Below are positions 26,820-35,652 of a stretch of 64,000 nucleotides of DNA, piece by piece. The stretch comes from Bacteroides sp. (GTDB lineage: Bacteria; Bacteroidota; Bacteroidia; Bacteroidales; Bacteroidaceae), in the NCBI GenBank assembly GCA_022648295.1, contig JALCME010000005.1, positions 112,327 through 176,326 of the forward strand. Direction: 5' to 3'. Made by a program: the position numbers and the translations under genes. Under the pieces are notes generated by a model. The model had not been told where the DNA came from. It made no database searches and was given only the letters and a program-made list of their open reading frames with translations. How positions within the stretch are numbered: position 1 is the first letter of the stretch; each line of letters opens with the position of its first letter.

Positions 26820-29120
26820 ATGAAAAAATATTTGTTTTTTATACTGGGAGTAGTATGTCTGCTACTTTCAGAAACCACTTATGCGGAAGATTTGAACAAA
26901 TCGGATGCTAATATTGTAGGACATGTTTTGAATAAAGCTACGCGTGAGCATCTTTCTTATATTACTGTTTCTTTAAAAGGTACAACAATTGGAACAATGA
27001 CGGATGCCACGGGGCATTATTTTCTGAAGAATTTACCAGAAGGCAACTTTACGTTGCAGATCAGTGCGGTAGGTTATAAGCCGCAAAGTCGTAAAGTAAC
27101 CTTGAAGCGGGGAAAGACGCTAGAAGAAAATTTTGAGATTGAAGAAGATTTGGTTGCTTTGGATGGAGTTGTCGTTACGGCTAACCGTAATGCTACGACA
27201 CGCCGTCTGGCTCCTACTTTAGTGAATGTAATGGATGTCAAGTTGTTTGAAAAGACGAACTCCGCTACGTTATCGCAAGGATTGTGTTTCCAGCCCGGAG
27301 TCAGAGTGGAAACTGATTGCCAGAATTGCGGGTATACCCAAGTGCGTATCAACGGATTGGATGGTCCTTATACTCAGATATTGATAGATTCCCGTCCCAT
27401 ATTCAGTGCATTGGCAGGAGTCTACGGTTTGGAACAAATCCCTGCAAATATGATTGAGCGTGTGGAGGTGATGCGTGGGGGAGGTTCTGCTTTGTTCGGA
27501 TCGTCGGCTATTGCAGGGACGATTAATATTATCACAAAGGAGCCTTTGCGCAATTCGGCGGAGTTGAGTCACACGATTACCGGTGTTGGTGGACTGGATG
27601 TCTTTGATAATGCCACTACTTTGAATGCTTCTATGGTTAGTGACAATCAGAAAGCAGGCTTATATCTCTTTGGTCAGAACAGGGAACGTGGCGGTTATGA
27701 TGCGGATGGTGACGGATTTACCGAAATGCCTAAGTTAAAAAATCAAACGGTAGGTTTTCGTTCGTACTTTAAAACGAGTACTTATTCCAAGCTAACTTTT
27801 GAATATCATCACCTGAATGAATTTCGTAGAGGTGGAAATAATATCAAGCGCCCTCCTCACGAAGCGGATATTGCAGAGCAAATACAGCATTCCATTAATA
27901 CCGGAAGCTTGAAATTCGATTATTTTTCACCGAACGAGAAGCATCGTCTAAGTGTGTATGGTTCGGCTCAGAATATTAATCGCGACAGTTATTATGGAGG
28001 GAATAAGGATTTGAATGCTTATGGTGCTACGAAAGACCTGACCTGGGTTGCTGGTTCCCAATATATTTATAGCTTTGATCGTTGTCTGTTTATGCCAGCC
28101 GATTTTACCGGTGGAATAGAGTATAATCGGGATAATCTGGATGATAATATGTGGGGATACAACCGCCATACCAAACAGAATGTGCGTATAGCCAGCGCTT
28201 TCTTCCAAAATGAGTGGAAGAACCGTTTATGGAGTATTCTGCTGGGAGGCCGTTTCGATAAGCACAATATGATAGATCATGTCATTTTCAGTCCGCGTGC
28301 CAACCTGCGTTTTAATCCTACTAAGGATATCAATCTGCGTGCCAGCTATTCTTTTGGTTTCCGTGCACCACAGGCTTTTGATGAAGATCTGCATATCTCT
28401 AATGTTGGTGGAGTACCGTCTGTGATAGATCTGGCTAAGAATCTGACAGAGGAGAAATCCCAAAGTCTCAGTGTCTCGGCCGATCTTTACCATCGTTGGG
28501 GAAAGGTTCAAGGTAATTTCTTGGTTGAAGGCTTTTATACTTCATTATCTGATGCCTTTGCCTTGCGTAAAGTAGGGGAAGTAGATGGTGTGTTGCACAA
28601 TGAGCGTTATAATGAGAAAGGGGCCAAGGTATACGGGTTGACGATGGAAGGTAAAATAGCTTATCTGAATAAGTTACAGCTACAGGCCGGTATTACGCTG
28701 CAAAAAGCGAAATATAAAGAAGCCCGTGCATGGAGTGATGATGCATCGGCTCCTTTGGAAAAGAGAATGTTCCGCACTCCGAATACTTATGGATATTATA
28801 CCTTCTCCTATAATCCGAAGAAAGATTTAACTTTGGCTCTAACCGGAACCTATACCGGAAGCATGTTGGTTTCCCACATGGCGGGTTATATAGCGAAGGA
28901 TATTACTTTAGAGACTCCTACCTTCTTTGAATTCAATGTGAAAGCAAGCTATGATTTCCATATTTATGATGATATGAAGTTGCAAGTCAATGTGGGGGTT
29001 CATAACTTGTTCGATTCCTATCAGGATGACTTTGATAAGGGTAAGGATCGTGATTCCGGTTATATTTACGGCCCAGGGATGCCACGGTCTTACTTCGCCG
29101 GGGTGAAGTTTAGTTATTAG
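26820..29120 (+). CDS. TonB-dependent outer-membrane receptor (probable metal or metal-chelate receptor)
   Basis: 766 residues. A signal peptide (residues 1-22) is followed by a carboxypeptidase-D regulatory-like domain (about 32-115, 'GHVLNKATREHLSYITVSLKG'), the plug (about 125-250, 'ERVEVMRGGGSALFGSSAIAGTINIIT') and a 22-strand barrel ending in 'SYFAGVKFSY'. The plug holds a Cys pair in 'DCQNCGYTQVRINGLDGPYT', seen in a subset of Bacteroidetes receptors. It has no SusD partner, so it is not a glycan receptor. The His-rich protein upstream favours metal, haem or cobalamin uptake, though the substrate is not fixed by sequence. Confidence 0.9.
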   Translation: MKKYLFFILGVVCLLLSETTYAEDLNKSDANIVGHVLNKATREHLSYITVSLKGTTIGTMTDATGHYFLKNLPEGNFTLQISAVGYKPQSRKVTLKRGKTLEENFEIEEDLVALDGVVVTANRNATTRRLAPTLVNVMDVKLFEKTNSATLSQGLCFQPGVRVETDCQNCGYTQVRINGLDGPYTQILIDSRPIFSALAGVYGLEQIPANMIERVEVMRGGGSALFGSSAIAGTINIITKEPLRNSAELSHTITGVGGLDVFDNATTLNASMVSDNQKAGLYLFGQNRERGGYDADGDGFTEMPKLKNQTVGFRSYFKTSTYSKLTFEYHHLNEFRRGGNNIKRPPHEADIAEQIQHSINTGSLKFDYFSPNEKHRLSVYGSAQNINRDSYYGGNKDLNAYGATKDLTWVAGSQYIYSFDRCLFMPADFTGGIEYNRDNLDDNMWGYNRHTKQNVRIASAFFQNEWKNRLWSILLGGRFDKHNMIDHVIFSPRANLRFNPTKDINLRASYSFGFRAPQAFDEDLHISNVGGVPSVIDLAKNLTEEKSQSLSVSADLYHRWGKVQGNFLVEGFYTSLSDAFALRKVGEVDGVLHNERYNEKGAKVYGLTMEGKIAYLNKLQLQAGITLQKAKYKEARAWSDDASAPLEKRMFRTPNTYGYYTFSYNPKKDLTLALTGTYTGSMLVSHMAGYIAKDITLETPTFFEFNVKASYDFHIYDDMKLQVNVGVHNLFDSYQDDFDKGKDRDSGYIYGPGMPRSYFAGVKFSY

Positions 29121-29158
29121 TCTTTGCAGATGCTGTTTCCTGTTTCGTCTTTTTGTAT

Positions 29159-29166
29159 TACCTTTG
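29159..29166 (+). promoter_or_regulatory. Bacteroides -7 box for the rRNA methyltransferase gene
   Basis: TACCTTTG, an exact TAnnTTTG match. The implied transcript start near 29173 fits the ATG at 29196 and excludes the in-frame TTG at 29124. Confidence 0.55.
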
Positions 29167-29195
29167 CTTGTGTAAAACAAAGTCGAGACGGAGAA

Positions 29196-30785
29196 ATGGA
29201 ATTGCCCGCACCTTTTACGGAATATACCCGTTCCCTTATTGGGAAAGAAGAATATGAACACTTGGTTGCTGCTCTGGAAGGAGAGCAACCGGTAACTATC
29301 AGACTGAATGAAGAAAAGCTCCCTCCTTCTTCATTCAGTCTTTTGCTGTCTAAGTATCCGCAAGTGGCATGGTGCAGGGAAGGCATCTACCTTGACCGTC
29401 GGTTAACTTTCACTTTCGATCCCCTCTTTCATGCTGGCTGTTACTATGCGCAAGAAGCATCTTCCATGTTTGTGGCCCGTGCACTCAGACAATATTTGTT
29501 TGCTGATCGGGTTAGTGGGACTTCTTTGCAAAATACATCAGTAACGATCTCAGACGTGCCTTTAATGTCCAAGAAAGAAACTACTTCACCTTCTCCGGTA
29601 GTGGCACTTGATCTTTGTGCAGCGCCGGGAGGTAAATCAACCTTGATGCGTTCGGTGTTGCCGGAAGGCAGTTTGCTGGTGGCAAACGAGGTTATCCGTA
29701 CTCGTAGTCAGATTCTGGCAGAGAATTTAATGAAATGGGGTGACTCCGGTGTTGTGGTGACTAACAACGATCCGGCTGATTTCTCTGACTTAACCAATCT
29801 TTTTGATGTAGTTTTGGCGGATGTACCTTGTTCCGGTGAAGGGATGTTTCGTAAAGATCCGGTTGCGGTGGCCGAATGGAGCCTTGAGAATGTGACTATC
29901 TGCTGGCAGCGTCAACGCCGGATTATCGGTGATATATGGTCTTGTCTTAAACCGGGAGGCATTTTGTTGTATAGCACTTGCACGTTCAATACCAAAGAAG
30001 ATGAAGAAAATGTGCGGTGGATATGCGACGAACTGGGTGCGGAAGTGCTGCCTGTTGATACAGAGGCTGAGTGGAACGTTACCGGTAATTTACTTGAAGG
30101 AACCGATTTTCCGGTTTATCGCTTTCTGCCTCATCGTACTAGAGGAGAGGGTTTCTTTCTGGCTGTTTTACGTAAAAGAGTGGAAGAGTCCGACGCTTCT
30201 ACTTACAGGACAGCGGATCGGATGAACACGTCGGCTGTGGTCGGTGAAAGGAAGGGTTCTGGTAAAAAGGGAAAAAATAAACAGAAATCTGCATTATCTA
30301 AACAGGGGCAGGCTCTTGCGAAAATAACAAAAGAGCAGTTAAATGTGGTGCAAACGTGGCTTCGTTCTTCTGAGATATACGAGTGGATTGTTTCTGGAAC
30401 ATCTATTACTGCTTTCCCCGCGGCATATTCTTCGTTGTTATTCCGGCTTCAACAAACTCTTCGCTTGGTAAGCGCCGGTATTCCGGTTGCCGAGGTCAAG
30501 GGGAAAGATATTATCCCTGTCCATGCTCTTGCCATGAGCACAGATTTGCGCCGTGAAGCGTTTATTGTAAAGGAGATTAGTTACGTTGAAGCTATTTCCT
30601 ATTTACGCAAAGAAGTTATTTCCTTTCCGGAGGATGTTCCTGTCGGCTATCTGTTACTTACTTATCGTGATATTCCATTAGGTTTCGTGAAGAATGTAGG
30701 CAATCGTGCCAATAATCTTTATCCGCAGGAGTGGCGCATTCGCAGCACTTACTTGCCAGAGGAAATACAAGTGCTTGAACTGTGA
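29196..30785 (+). CDS. RsmF-like rRNA cytosine-C5 methyltransferase (NOL1/NOP2/Sun family)
   Basis: 529 residues from the ATG at 29196, which has a GGAGAA sequence just before it. The SAM-binding motif is 'DLCAAPGGKSTLM', and the catalytic Cys motifs are 'DVPCSGEGMFRKDP' (motif IV) and 'LLYSTCTFN' (motif VI), so both family cysteines are present. The C-terminal domain closes with 'VKNVGNRANNLYPQEWRIRS', a hallmark of the RsmF/YebU-type proteins. The enzyme probably methylates a cytosine of 16S rRNA. A 40-residue Lys/Gly/Ser-rich linker near residues 340-385 separates the two domains. It stands alone behind its own -7 box. Confidence 0.92.
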   Translation: MELPAPFTEYTRSLIGKEEYEHLVAALEGEQPVTIRLNEEKLPPSSFSLLLSKYPQVAWCREGIYLDRRLTFTFDPLFHAGCYYAQEASSMFVARALRQYLFADRVSGTSLQNTSVTISDVPLMSKKETTSPSPVVALDLCAAPGGKSTLMRSVLPEGSLLVANEVIRTRSQILAENLMKWGDSGVVVTNNDPADFSDLTNLFDVVLADVPCSGEGMFRKDPVAVAEWSLENVTICWQRQRRIIGDIWSCLKPGGILLYSTCTFNTKEDEENVRWICDELGAEVLPVDTEAEWNVTGNLLEGTDFPVYRFLPHRTRGEGFFLAVLRKRVEESDASTYRTADRMNTSAVVGERKGSGKKGKNKQKSALSKQGQALAKITKEQLNVVQTWLRSSEIYEWIVSGTSITAFPAAYSSLLFRLQQTLRLVSAGIPVAEVKGKDIIPVHALAMSTDLRREAFIVKEISYVEAISYLRKEVISFPEDVPVGYLLLTYRDIPLGFVKNVGNRANNLYPQEWRIRSTYLPEEIQVLEL

Positions 30786-30795
30786 TGATTGATGA

Positions 30796-30837
30796 CAATT
30801 ATTAGTATCTCCGTAAAGTGAAAGATACTAATAATTG
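30796..30837. terminator. Perfect 15-bp hairpin between the methyltransferase and AraC genes
   Basis: Arms 30796-30810 and 30823-30837 are perfect reverse complements with a 12-base loop, placed between convergent genes. It probably terminates transcripts in both directions. Confidence 0.75.
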
Positions 30838-30852
30838 ATTGTTATTCCCGGT

Positions 30853-31710
30853 TTATTCTATGGGAATGTAGATTTCCGTAAGCAACTCTTCTGGTTTGGT
30901 CGTGCACGGGTCGTTTAAATAACGTTCCGCACTCGCTTCATCGCGTAATGTGCATTCCATTTCCGGCAAATACCGGGCATAAATAGTGTCATATACGGCT
31001 TGCAGGTATTCATAAGAGCCTTTGTAAGTAAATACGGCATACCTTCCTTCGGGTAAGATTTTGAATCCTACATCTCCTTTTGCTTTTACAGATGAGGGCA
31101 TCACCATACATACATCGGTACGTAGCTTGTCAGCGGGGGTGACTTTGGGGTCGTCGTGGTAAATACACAAGGGGGAGCAGTCACCCATTGGTAGTTGTTG
31201 CTCTTGAGTAAACCGGATTAAACGCATCCACGTTCCTCCATAGTCGTTTTCTTTATAGTCGCCGAATAGACGGATGTAAATCACATTTCGGGCTGGAACC
31301 AATCTGATTTCTTTTTCAAGTTCCAGGTCCGGTCGGATAATTGCTGGTTTCATAATTACAAAATTTTTATTGTTTCGATATTCAAGAGGTGAGATATTAT
31401 AGAACTGTTTGAATACCTTGGACAGTGAGGAAGGGGAGGAGTAACCGATGCGGTAAGCGATCTCCGCTATTGGTAAATCGGAATAGCGCAGAAGTCGCGC
31501 TGCACTTTCGGTACGTGTCCGGACAATAAACGTGCCGATGGGCTCACCCAGAAATGCTTTCATGATGCGATGAAAGTAGAAGGGAGAGAAATGAGAAATA
31601 CTGGCCAAGGATTTCAAATCAATCTCTTCTCCAAGGTGTAAGTTGATGTAATCAATAACAGCATTTACACATTTCTGGTACTCTTCCTGTGTTGTCTTTT
31701 TATATTCCAT
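30853..31710 (-). CDS. AraC-family transcriptional regulator with GyrI-like effector domain
   Basis: 285 residues. The DNA-binding domain is at the N-terminus (about 8-110), with two helix-turn-helix units ('DLKSLASISHFSPFYFHRIMKAFLGE' and 'IAEIAYRIGYSSPSSLSKVFKQFYN'). Residues about 125-285 are a GyrI/SoxS-Rob-like domain ('VRLFGDYKENDYGGTWMRL', 'ICYHDDPKVT' type strands) that binds small hydrophobic or cationic molecules, as in BmrR-like and Rob proteins. It probably senses a drug or metabolite. No divergent target gene lies next to it. A -7 box is 24 bases upstream. Confidence 0.9.
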   Translation of the reverse strand: MEYKKTTQEEYQKCVNAVIDYINLHLGEEIDLKSLASISHFSPFYFHRIMKAFLGEPIGTFIVRTRTESAARLLRYSDLPIAEIAYRIGYSSPSSLSKVFKQFYNISPLEYRNNKNFVIMKPAIIRPDLELEKEIRLVPARNVIYIRLFGDYKENDYGGTWMRLIRFTQEQQLPMGDCSPLCIYHDDPKVTPADKLRTDVCMVMPSSVKAKGDVGFKILPEGRYAVFTYKGSYEYLQAVYDTIYARYLPEMECTLRDEASAERYLNDPCTTKPEELLTEIYIPIE

Positions 31711-31733
31711 TGTTCTATCTTTATTTCACGTTG

Positions 31734-31741
31734 CAAAGATA
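31734..31741 (-). promoter_or_regulatory. Bacteroides -7 box upstream of the AraC-family gene
   Basis: TATCTTTG on the minus strand, an exact match, 24 bases before the ATG at 31710. Confidence 0.5.
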
Positions 31742-31943
31742 AGGTTAAAGTAGAAGAGCGACTTGTCCGATGTTGCTCAAAATTAGAATACTTAACCGAT
31801 ATTTTGGTGGAGCTCTATGAGCATTGAATTTATCAAACCATGTTGTTTGGACTGACATCCCTGTTCTTTTTGAAGTTAAAAGCAGGTCTTCTTTAAGGTT
31901 ATGCCTTATGTTTCTTTTGTTAAGACCTTATCTGCATTAGTTG

Positions 31944-32023
31944 CCCACGGCTGTGAAGAAGTTTCTTCACGGTTGTGGAACTCTTTCTTCACAAATGTGG
32001 AAAAGATTCTTCACAGCCGTGGG
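31944..32023. repeat. Cluster of three 22-bp-spaced direct repeats plus one inverted copy
   Basis: Units start at 31963, 31985 and 32007, exactly 22 bases apart, each with the pattern TTCTTCAC-4 to 5 bases-GTGG. An inverted copy lies at 31944-31960 and is the perfect 17-base reverse complement of the last unit (32007-32023). The outer arms can pair to form a large hairpin, and neighbouring units can pair in alternative ways. Confidence 0.8.
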
Positions 32024-32273
32024 GAATTAATCAACGTAAGTCCAGAATACAAAGAAAGCATAGGCAAATGCAGAGAAAAGCTGGTGTCTGTTGAAAGAAG
32101 AGCGGGTCTCTTTGGCTTCAGTGCCTGTGTTTTCAATGGTGGGGACTTAGGAGATTACTACTGCATTCGGGAGGTGGATCGATATAAATAACTGCGTCCG
32201 TGGTAAATTCCATGTGAATTTCTTGTATATCGGCATAAATTTCATGAATCTTTGCGTGATGATAAACAATAAG

Positions 32274-32990
32274 ATGCCACGGCTGATCAATCAGTCACTT
32301 AAAGAGTTGTTGACGGAATGGGCTGTACAGTATCATTGTGCCGATTTTATTCAAAACGATCCGGTACAGTTCCCCCACCGCTATGTATTGAAGCAGGATA
32401 TTGAAATCAGCGGACTGCTGACTGCCTTGATGAGTTTTGGAAACCGGAAGCAAATACTGAATAAGGTAGGTGCCTTGCACAAAATGATGGGGGAGTCTCC
32501 TTATAAATATGTCCGTTCGTGTCAATGGAAGATAGATTTTCCCTGTAGTGAGAAATCCAGCTTCTATAGAATGCTTTCGTATGCCGATTTCTACAATTAC
32601 TTCGGGAAACTGTATGATGTTTATGTTTCATATGACAGTCTGGAAGATGCACTTCATCAATATGCCGGTTTACCAATGGAGAGATTGTGTCGGTTTTTGG
32701 ATGTATCAGCCAAGAGTCCGCAAAAGAAACTGAATATGTTTTTGCGTTGGATGATAAGAAGAGGTCCTGAAGTGGATTTCGGGCTTTGGAAGAGCTTCGA
32801 TAGCCGGGAGCTTATTATACCACTTGATACCCATGTGTGCCGGGTTGCTTACCAGTTAGGACTGACGGATTCGGAGACTTTTTCCTTAAAAAATGCGCGT
32901 CGGATTACCGCTGCATTGGCAGAAGTCTTCCCAGAAGACCCTTGTTTGGGTGATTTCGCCTTATTTGGCTATGGGGTGAGCCATCGGTAG
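32274..32990 (+). CDS. TIGR02757-family protein of unknown function
   Basis: About 238 residues from the ATG at 32274; ATGs at 32244 and 32259 are also in frame and the choice is uncertain. Features matching the TIGR02757 family as I know it are 'ADFIQNDPVQFPHRY' near the N-terminus, 'DIEISGLLTALMSFGNRKQILNKV', 'MFLRWMIRRGPEVDFGLWK' and 'LIIPLDTHVCRVAYQLGL', ending in 'GDFALFGYGVSHR'. The sequence is helical with helix-hairpin-helix-like elements resembling DNA-glycosylase folds, but no catalytic residue can be assigned. It is convergent with the epimerase-lipocalin gene. Confidence 0.85.
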   Translation: MPRLINQSLKELLTEWAVQYHCADFIQNDPVQFPHRYVLKQDIEISGLLTALMSFGNRKQILNKVGALHKMMGESPYKYVRSCQWKIDFPCSEKSSFYRMLSYADFYNYFGKLYDVYVSYDSLEDALHQYAGLPMERLCRFLDVSAKSPQKKLNMFLRWMIRRGPEVDFGLWKSFDSRELIIPLDTHVCRVAYQLGLTDSETFSLKNARRITAALAEVFPEDPCLGDFALFGYGVSHR

Positions 32991-33006
32991 TATAAGCAGA
33001 ATTGCT

Positions 33007-34299
33007 TTATTGTCGAAAAAGCAGCTTTCCGGTATCATACCCTCGCCGCTCAATCTTTTGAAGCAGGTGGCCTAACACCTCTTCGGAGAGTTGTGGAGTA
33101 CGACTGAGTATCCATAAGTATTTATCTGAACTGCTCCCTACCAATGCGTAATTATAGTTTTCCTTGTCCAATTCCAATATATAGTAGTCGGCATAAAACC
33201 AAAGGAAAAAAGTAACCTTCAACTTGCCGGGATCAGCCTTGTCCGGTTGTTTGGCGCGTCCTACGGCTCTCTGTAGTACGCCGTTCCTGTATCCGGCGTT
33301 CTCCACTTTGATGTACCCGCCGGGTTGCAGAGTGTAAGTTGCTGTGGCCTTGGATATTTCTTTCTCGAATTTATTTTCATAACGCGCTATTTCGTACCAC
33401 TTTCCCATATATCGTTGTACATCCAGTTCATTTACAGTCTCATGATCGGTGATGTTCAGCAGACTTTCAATGGTGGGGAAAGAGTATTCAAAGCCTGAAT
33501 CAAGTAGCTTGGAGGGACGCACAGTTTGTCCGTCGGTAATAAAAGAAGCTCTTTCGCCGTAAAGGATGCGGAAAAATATTCGGGGTATGGGGAAGGTGAA
33601 CAATGCCCCATAAGCTCTGGCTAAGGTATGTGCCAATTGCTTTTGATTGGTGTGTTGGGGAACAGTAAGATTAATAGAACCCCGCAACTCTTTATGTCCT
33701 ATGATATAATCAATGGCACGGCATAAGTCTTGAATGCCAATCCACGGAAAAGGTTGTTTTCCATGGCCTATTATAGCGGAAATGCGTGTCAATATGAGCG
33801 GGCGAAGCATTTGTTGTAAAGCTCCTCCGTTTGTGGAAAACACTACTCCTAAGCGGATTATTGCCGTACGCACTTCTTGGGGGCATTCTGTCGCTGCCTT
33901 TTCCCAATCCTGACAAAGGTCTGATAAAAAGCCTTCTCCCTTAGTTCCATTGTATTCGTCATGAGTTCCTTCTGAGGAATAATATCCGACGGCAGAAGTT
34001 GAAATAAAGAGTTGCGGCTTGTTTTGTGTCGTTTTGATGGCTTGTACCAGTTGTCGCGTTACGTCTATGCGGCTGTTGTACATTTCCTGTTTGTAACCTG
34101 CCGTCCATCGTTTATTGATAGAAGCTCCTGCCAGATTAATAACAACGGCACATCCTTCCAATCGTCTGGTCAGGCTGTCTATAGCATTATGGTAGAACAA
34201 TGCCCTTTGCAAAGGCACTATTTCGTGCTTTTGTTTGGCAAAGTATTCACAAAGATGCCCGCCAATATAACCGGTGGCTCCGCTAATCGCTATTTTCAT
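33007..34299 (-). CDS. Fusion of a TIGR01777-type NAD(P)-dependent epimerase and a Blc-type lipocalin
   Basis: 430 residues. Residues 1-285 form an extended SDR domain: the Rossmann motif 'GATGYIGGHL' at 7-16, 'VVINLAGASINKRW', 'STSAVGYY' with the catalytic-type Tyr, and the C-terminal 'RPSKLLDSGFEYSFP' that marks the TIGR01777/SDR39U1 group. From residue 290 a complete lipocalin follows: 'DVQRYMGKWYEIARYENKFEK', where the Gly-x-Trp motif of the fold is clear, then 'WFYADYYILELDKENYNYALVGSSSDKYLWILSR', as in bacterial Blc. Blc is normally an outer-membrane lipoprotein, but this fusion has no signal peptide, so the lipocalin half should be cytosolic. The frame is continuous. Confidence 0.9.
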   Translation of the reverse strand: MKIAISGATGYIGGHLCEYFAKQKHEIVPLQRALFYHNAIDSLTRRLEGCAVVINLAGASINKRWTAGYKQEMYNSRIDVTRQLVQAIKTTQNKPQLFISTSAVGYYSSEGTHDEYNGTKGEGFLSDLCQDWEKAATECPQEVRTAIIRLGVVFSTNGGALQQMLRPLILTRISAIIGHGKQPFPWIGIQDLCRAIDYIIGHKELRGSINLTVPQHTNQKQLAHTLARAYGALFTFPIPRIFFRILYGERASFITDGQTVRPSKLLDSGFEYSFPTIESLLNITDHETVNELDVQRYMGKWYEIARYENKFEKEISKATATYTLQPGGYIKVENAGYRNGVLQRAVGRAKQPDKADPGKLKVTFFLWFYADYYILELDKENYNYALVGSSSDKYLWILSRTPQLSEEVLGHLLQKIERRGYDTGKLLFRQ

Positions 34300-34354
34300 G
34301 CTCTTCTGTTTTTACTAATAACGTCTGACAGAAGCACTTGGTTGAAAAAATAAC

Positions 34355-35548
34355 TTATTTTGCAGTACGTTCAGGAGGCAGAATCAGGTTAAGTAGCATT
34401 CCAAGTAAAGCAGCCAATCCTATTCCGCTCATAGAGAATGAGCCACAATTTAATACAGCTCCACCTATTCCTACGGTAAGAGTTAGGGAGACAATGACCA
34501 TATTGCGTGTTTGCTCCAATTTGGTTTGGTCATGAATCATGCTTTGGATGCCGGCACTGGCAATAGTTCCGAACAATAGCAACATGATGCCTCCTAATAC
34601 GGCTGATGGGATGGATTGTAACAATGCACTTATTTTTCCTACAACGGAAAATAGTATGGCTGTGACGGCAGCAATCCGGATTACTTTTGGATCAGATATT
34701 TTGGTTAGGGAAATAGCTCCGGTGACTTCCGAATAAGTGGTTGCAGGAGGACCTCCCACAAAGCCGGCGAATAAACATGCGAGTCCGTCTCCCAGCATGG
34801 TTCGGTGTAGCCCCGGGTCTTTTACGTAATCCTTTCCTGTCACCGCCCCGATAGTGTAAATATCACCGATGTGTTCTATAATGGGTGCTATGGCTACGGG
34901 TATCATATAAAGAATGGCTTGCCAGGAGAAATGTGGTGTGACAAAAGCCGGGAGTCCAATCCACGGTGCATCCAATACCGGCTGGAAGTTTACATCATAT
35001 CCTATACAGGCCACGGTGTATCCTACTATGATGCCGCAAAAGATGGGAATAAGTTTCCATATTCCGCGTGCTAATAATGAAATCAATACGGCTGTTGCCA
35101 GCGAACAAATGGCCAGCACCCAATTCTCTTTAGCCATATTCACACCGGTACCTGCCAGAGAAAGTCCAATGAGAATAATTACGGGACCAATGACTGTAGA
35201 CGGAAATAACCGGTCAATCAGCCGTGTGCCCTGCCATTTGACTAAAAAGCTGATTAAAAAATAGACTCCAGCTACGGCCACTAGTCCACAAAGTGTACCC
35301 GGAAGCCCATATAAACGCGTTGATTCGGTAATCGGTGCAATGAAAGCAAAACTACTACCTAAATATATGGGAACCTTTCCCTTAGTTACCAGATGGAAAA
35401 GTAAAGTACCTATCCCTGCTGTAAAGAGTGCTACTGAAGGATCCAAGCCTACGAGTAACGGAACGATAACTGTTGCGCCAAAGGCCACGAATAAAAACTG
35501 GACTCCAACGACTCCTTGTTGGAAAGGGGATAGATGTTTTGTCTCCAT
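34355..35548 (-). CDS. uraA: Uracil/xanthine-type permease (NCS2 family)
   Basis: 397 residues with about 12 to 14 membrane segments, as in UraA. Visible family features are 'QGVVGVQFLFVAFGATVIVPLLVGLDPSVALFTAGIGTLLF' style TM1-TM2, 'YLGSSFAFIAP', 'EHIGDIYTIGAVTGKDYVKDPG' (the substrate-binding Glu in TM8) and 'GFVGGPPATTYSEVTGAISLTK' (TM10). It imports uracil, and possibly related bases, with protons. A single gene behind its own -7 box. Confidence 0.93.
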   Translation of the reverse strand: METKHLSPFQQGVVGVQFLFVAFGATVIVPLLVGLDPSVALFTAGIGTLLFHLVTKGKVPIYLGSSFAFIAPITESTRLYGLPGTLCGLVAVAGVYFLISFLVKWQGTRLIDRLFPSTVIGPVIILIGLSLAGTGVNMAKENWVLAICSLATAVLISLLARGIWKLIPIFCGIIVGYTVACIGYDVNFQPVLDAPWIGLPAFVTPHFSWQAILYMIPVAIAPIIEHIGDIYTIGAVTGKDYVKDPGLHRTMLGDGLACLFAGFVGGPPATTYSEVTGAISLTKISDPKVIRIAAVTAILFSVVGKISALLQSIPSAVLGGIMLLLFGTIASAGIQSMIHDQTKLEQTRNMVIVSLTLTVGIGGAVLNCGSFSMSGIGLAALLGMLLNLILPPERTAK

Positions 35549-35570
35549 ATTATTAGGTTGATATTGAATG

Positions 35571-35578
35571 CAAAAGTA
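35571..35578 (-). promoter_or_regulatory. Bacteroides -7 box upstream of uraA
   Basis: TACTTTTG on the minus strand matches TAnnTTTG, 23 bases before the ATG. Confidence 0.5.
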
Positions 35579-35652
35579 TAAAAAACTTTTCTTTATCAGT
35601 TGTTTTATTAGTCTATTCGTTCTTTTTCCTTCTCCTTTTTCAGTTTTTTCTG

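Larger units (their letters stand above)
31711..32273. other. Intergenic region with a tandem/inverted repeat cluster
   Basis: About 560 bases between the AraC and TIGR02757 genes. It holds the AraC -7 box (31734-31741, minus), the repeat cluster at 31944-32023 and a 96-codon ORF across the cluster that I do not accept as a gene. Nothing else is recognisable. Confidence 0.6.

Noticed and set aside
31944..32023. CRISPR-like array
   Set aside because: The units are only 17-18 bases, separated by 4-5 bases, with no unique spacers of normal length and no cas genes nearby.
31901..32191. 96-codon ORF between the AraC and TIGR02757 genes
   Set aside because: It runs through the repeat cluster, no recognisable domain or start signal is seen, and the repeats explain its open frame.
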